NCBI GenBank assembly: GCA_020720345.1
Contig: DYOT01000091.1
Location: forward strand, 1-5,754
Reading direction: 5' to 3'
DNA from: Candidatus Caenarcanum sp.
GTDB taxonomy: Bacteria > Cyanobacteriota > Vampirovibrionia > Gastranaerophilales > UBA9971
Length of the DNA stretch: 5,754 nt
The translations under genes were made by a program, and so were the position numbers. Positions within the stretch are counted from its first letter, which is position 1. Each line of letters starts with the position of its first letter. Positions 4,470 through 5,754 of this stretch are shown here, piece after piece. The notes under the pieces are model-generated. The model did no database searches, had not been told where the DNA came from, and saw only the letters and a list, made by a program, of their open reading frames with translations.

Positions 4470-5754
4470 ATGAATAACAACACAAAAACAGTAAAGCCAT
4501 TAAGTAAGCCCTTGAAAGGGAATTTTAAAATACCGCCTGATAAGTCAATTTCTCATCGTGCGGCAATGTTTGCTTCCCTTGTTCGGGAACCTGTCTTGAT
4601 CACAAATTTTTCACTTGGCGCTGACTGTAAAAGCACTTTAAATGTTCTCGAAAATTTAGGCGTTGAAATAAATTTTCAGTCAAAAAATAATTTAATTATA
4701 AATAACAGCGAGGGGTTTAAAGAGCCGAAAAACATTCTTGACGCAGGAAATTCGGGAACAACAATAAGGCTTATGTCAGGAATTCTTGCCGGACAGAATT
4801 TTAATTCTGTTTTAACCGGTGATGAAAGTTTGAGAACAAGACCCATGGCGAGAATAATAAATCCTCTTAAGCAGATGGGGGCTGATATTACGGCAGATGA
4901 TAATGACACAAAAGCACCAATTTCTATAAAAAGCTCAAAATTAGCAGGAATTAATTATAATTCCCCTGTTTCAAGCGCCCAGATAAAATCCTGCATCCTT
5001 CTGGCAGGGCTTCATTCTGAAGGAATTACTATTGTTGCTGAGCCTGAAAAATCAAGAGACCATACAGAGCTTATGCTTTCTTATCTTCAGGCTGATATAA
5101 ACGTGGATGGGAGAGCAATAGAGATTAAAAAATCAAAACTTGTTTCAAAGCCGATTACAATTTCCGGTGATATTTCTTCTGCCGCATTTTTTCTTGTTGC
5201 GGGAGCTATAATCCCTGATTCTGAAATAATTATTCAGGATATAGGATTAAATCCCACAAGGACAGGAATTGTAGATGTATTAAAGGAAATGGGCGCAGAA
5301 ATTCAAATACTTAATAAACGTCTGGAATGTAATGAAGAAATTGGCGATATTAAAATAAATTATTCAAATTTAAAGGGAATTACAATAGAAAAAGATATTA
5401 TTCCAAAAATAATTGATGAAATTCCTATTATTGCGGTTGCGGCAACGCAGGCGGAAGGGACAACTATTATCAGGGGGGCGGAAGAACTCCGGCATAAGGA
5501 GTCTGACAGAATAAAAACTGTTTGTACAGAACTTAAAAAACTTGGTGCTGAAATTGAGGAACTTCCTGACGGATTTATAATTCACGGCAAAACACAACTT
5601 AAAGGCGGCTGTGTTCTGGAAACATGGCACGATCACCGGATTGCAATGTCTGCGTATGTTGCAGGATTAATTGCGGACAGCCCTGTTGAAATAAATGAAT
5701 TCCACTGGGTAAACATTTCTTTTCCCGAATTTACCCATATTTTTGATAGGTTGT
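4470..5754 (+). CDS. aroA: EPSP synthase (3-phosphoshikimate 1-carboxyvinyltransferase), 3' end cut by the window
   Basis: This cytoplasmic enzyme transfers the enolpyruvyl group of PEP to shikimate-3-phosphate, the sixth step of the shikimate pathway. The 428 codons visible contain DKSISHR (24-30), GNSGTTIR (93-100, with the conserved Gly96), RTRPM (122-126), SSAQ (168-171), SRDHTE (195-200), Asp316 in DEIP, RHKESDR (341-347, Glu344), WHDHR (386-390) and SFPEF (417-421). These are the substrate-binding and catalytic blocks of the family. With E. coli AroA at 427 aa, only a few terminal residues should lie beyond 5754; no stop is seen. No Shine-Dalgarno precedes the ATG at 4470, and the upstream gene stops at 4466, so translation is probably coupled to the DUF561 gene. 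All key motifs are intact. Lysine is absent before SFPEF, which is also the case in several other bacterial EPSP synthases as I recall them. Confidence 0.97.
   Translation, partial: MNNNTKTVKPLSKPLKGNFKIPPDKSISHRAAMFASLVREPVLITNFSLGADCKSTLNVLENLGVEINFQSKNNLIINNSEGFKEPKNILDAGNSGTTIRLMSGILAGQNFNSVLTGDESLRTRPMARIINPLKQMGADITADDNDTKAPISIKSSKLAGINYNSPVSSAQIKSCILLAGLHSEGITIVAEPEKSRDHTELMLSYLQADINVDGRAIEIKKSKLVSKPITISGDISSAAFFLVAGAIIPDSEIIIQDIGLNPTRTGIVDVLKEMGAEIQILNKRLECNEEIGDIKINYSNLKGITIEKDIIPKIIDEIPIIAVAATQAEGTTIIRGAEELRHKESDRIKTVCTELKKLGAEIEELPDGFIIHGKTQLKGGCVLETWHDHRIAMSAYVAGLIADSPVEINEFHWVNISFPEFTHIFDRL

Noticed and set aside
4463..4477. ATG overlapping the DUF561 stop codon as an aroA start
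   Set aside because: That frame hits a stop after four codons; the aroA frame begins at 4470.
5370..5636. Minus-strand 88-aa frame opposite aroA
   Set aside because: It is antisense to catalytic motifs of EPSP synthase and is cysteine/phenylalanine/asparagine-rich, as expected of a shadow.

Overview
The window comes from an AT-rich bacterial genome. It carries five well-supported plus-strand protein genes or gene pairs, one probable small minus-strand gene and two short intergenic control regions. The best lineage clue is the gene at 3711-4466, a DUF561/Ycf23-type TIM-barrel protein. That family is known mainly from cyanobacteria and red-type plastids. Together with the low GC content and a long-form HisG (photosynthetic cyanobacteria usually have short HisG plus HisZ), this suggests a non-photosynthetic member of the cyanobacterial phylum, such as Melainabacteria/Vampirovibrionia. 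This placement is an inference; there is no rRNA gene in the window.

Layout. Positions 1-219 have no recognisable gene. They contain two near-identical 24-bp direct repeats with a 25-bp period, resembling the multiple terminal repeats of IS21-family elements. From 220 to 2481 runs a likely operon of two tandem thymidylate-kinase-like genes 4 bp apart, followed 32 bp later by hisG. The first kinase has an intact Walker A lysine (GKST); in the second it is arginine (GRST). A short minus-strand gene (2450-2704) converges on hisG and overlaps its last 32 bp. It is divergent from a 234-aa orphan protein gene (2960-3664). The 255-bp gap between these two holds four inverted repeats and weak promoter motifs.

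At 3674-3702 there is an extended -10 promoter followed immediately by a perfect 16-bp palindrome that covers the Shine-Dalgarno sequence of the DUF561 gene. That gene is followed after 3 bp by aroA (EPSP synthase), which runs off the right edge with nearly all of its length present.

Function. hisG starts histidine biosynthesis, and aroA makes 5-enolpyruvylshikimate-3-phosphate for aromatic amino acids. The DUF561 protein is probably co-transcribed and translationally coupled with aroA. The kinase pair looks like a conserved-sequence nucleotide-kinase family with one conventional and one altered active site. It is the most intriguing element here, with the palindrome-controlled start of the DUF561-aroA operon second.
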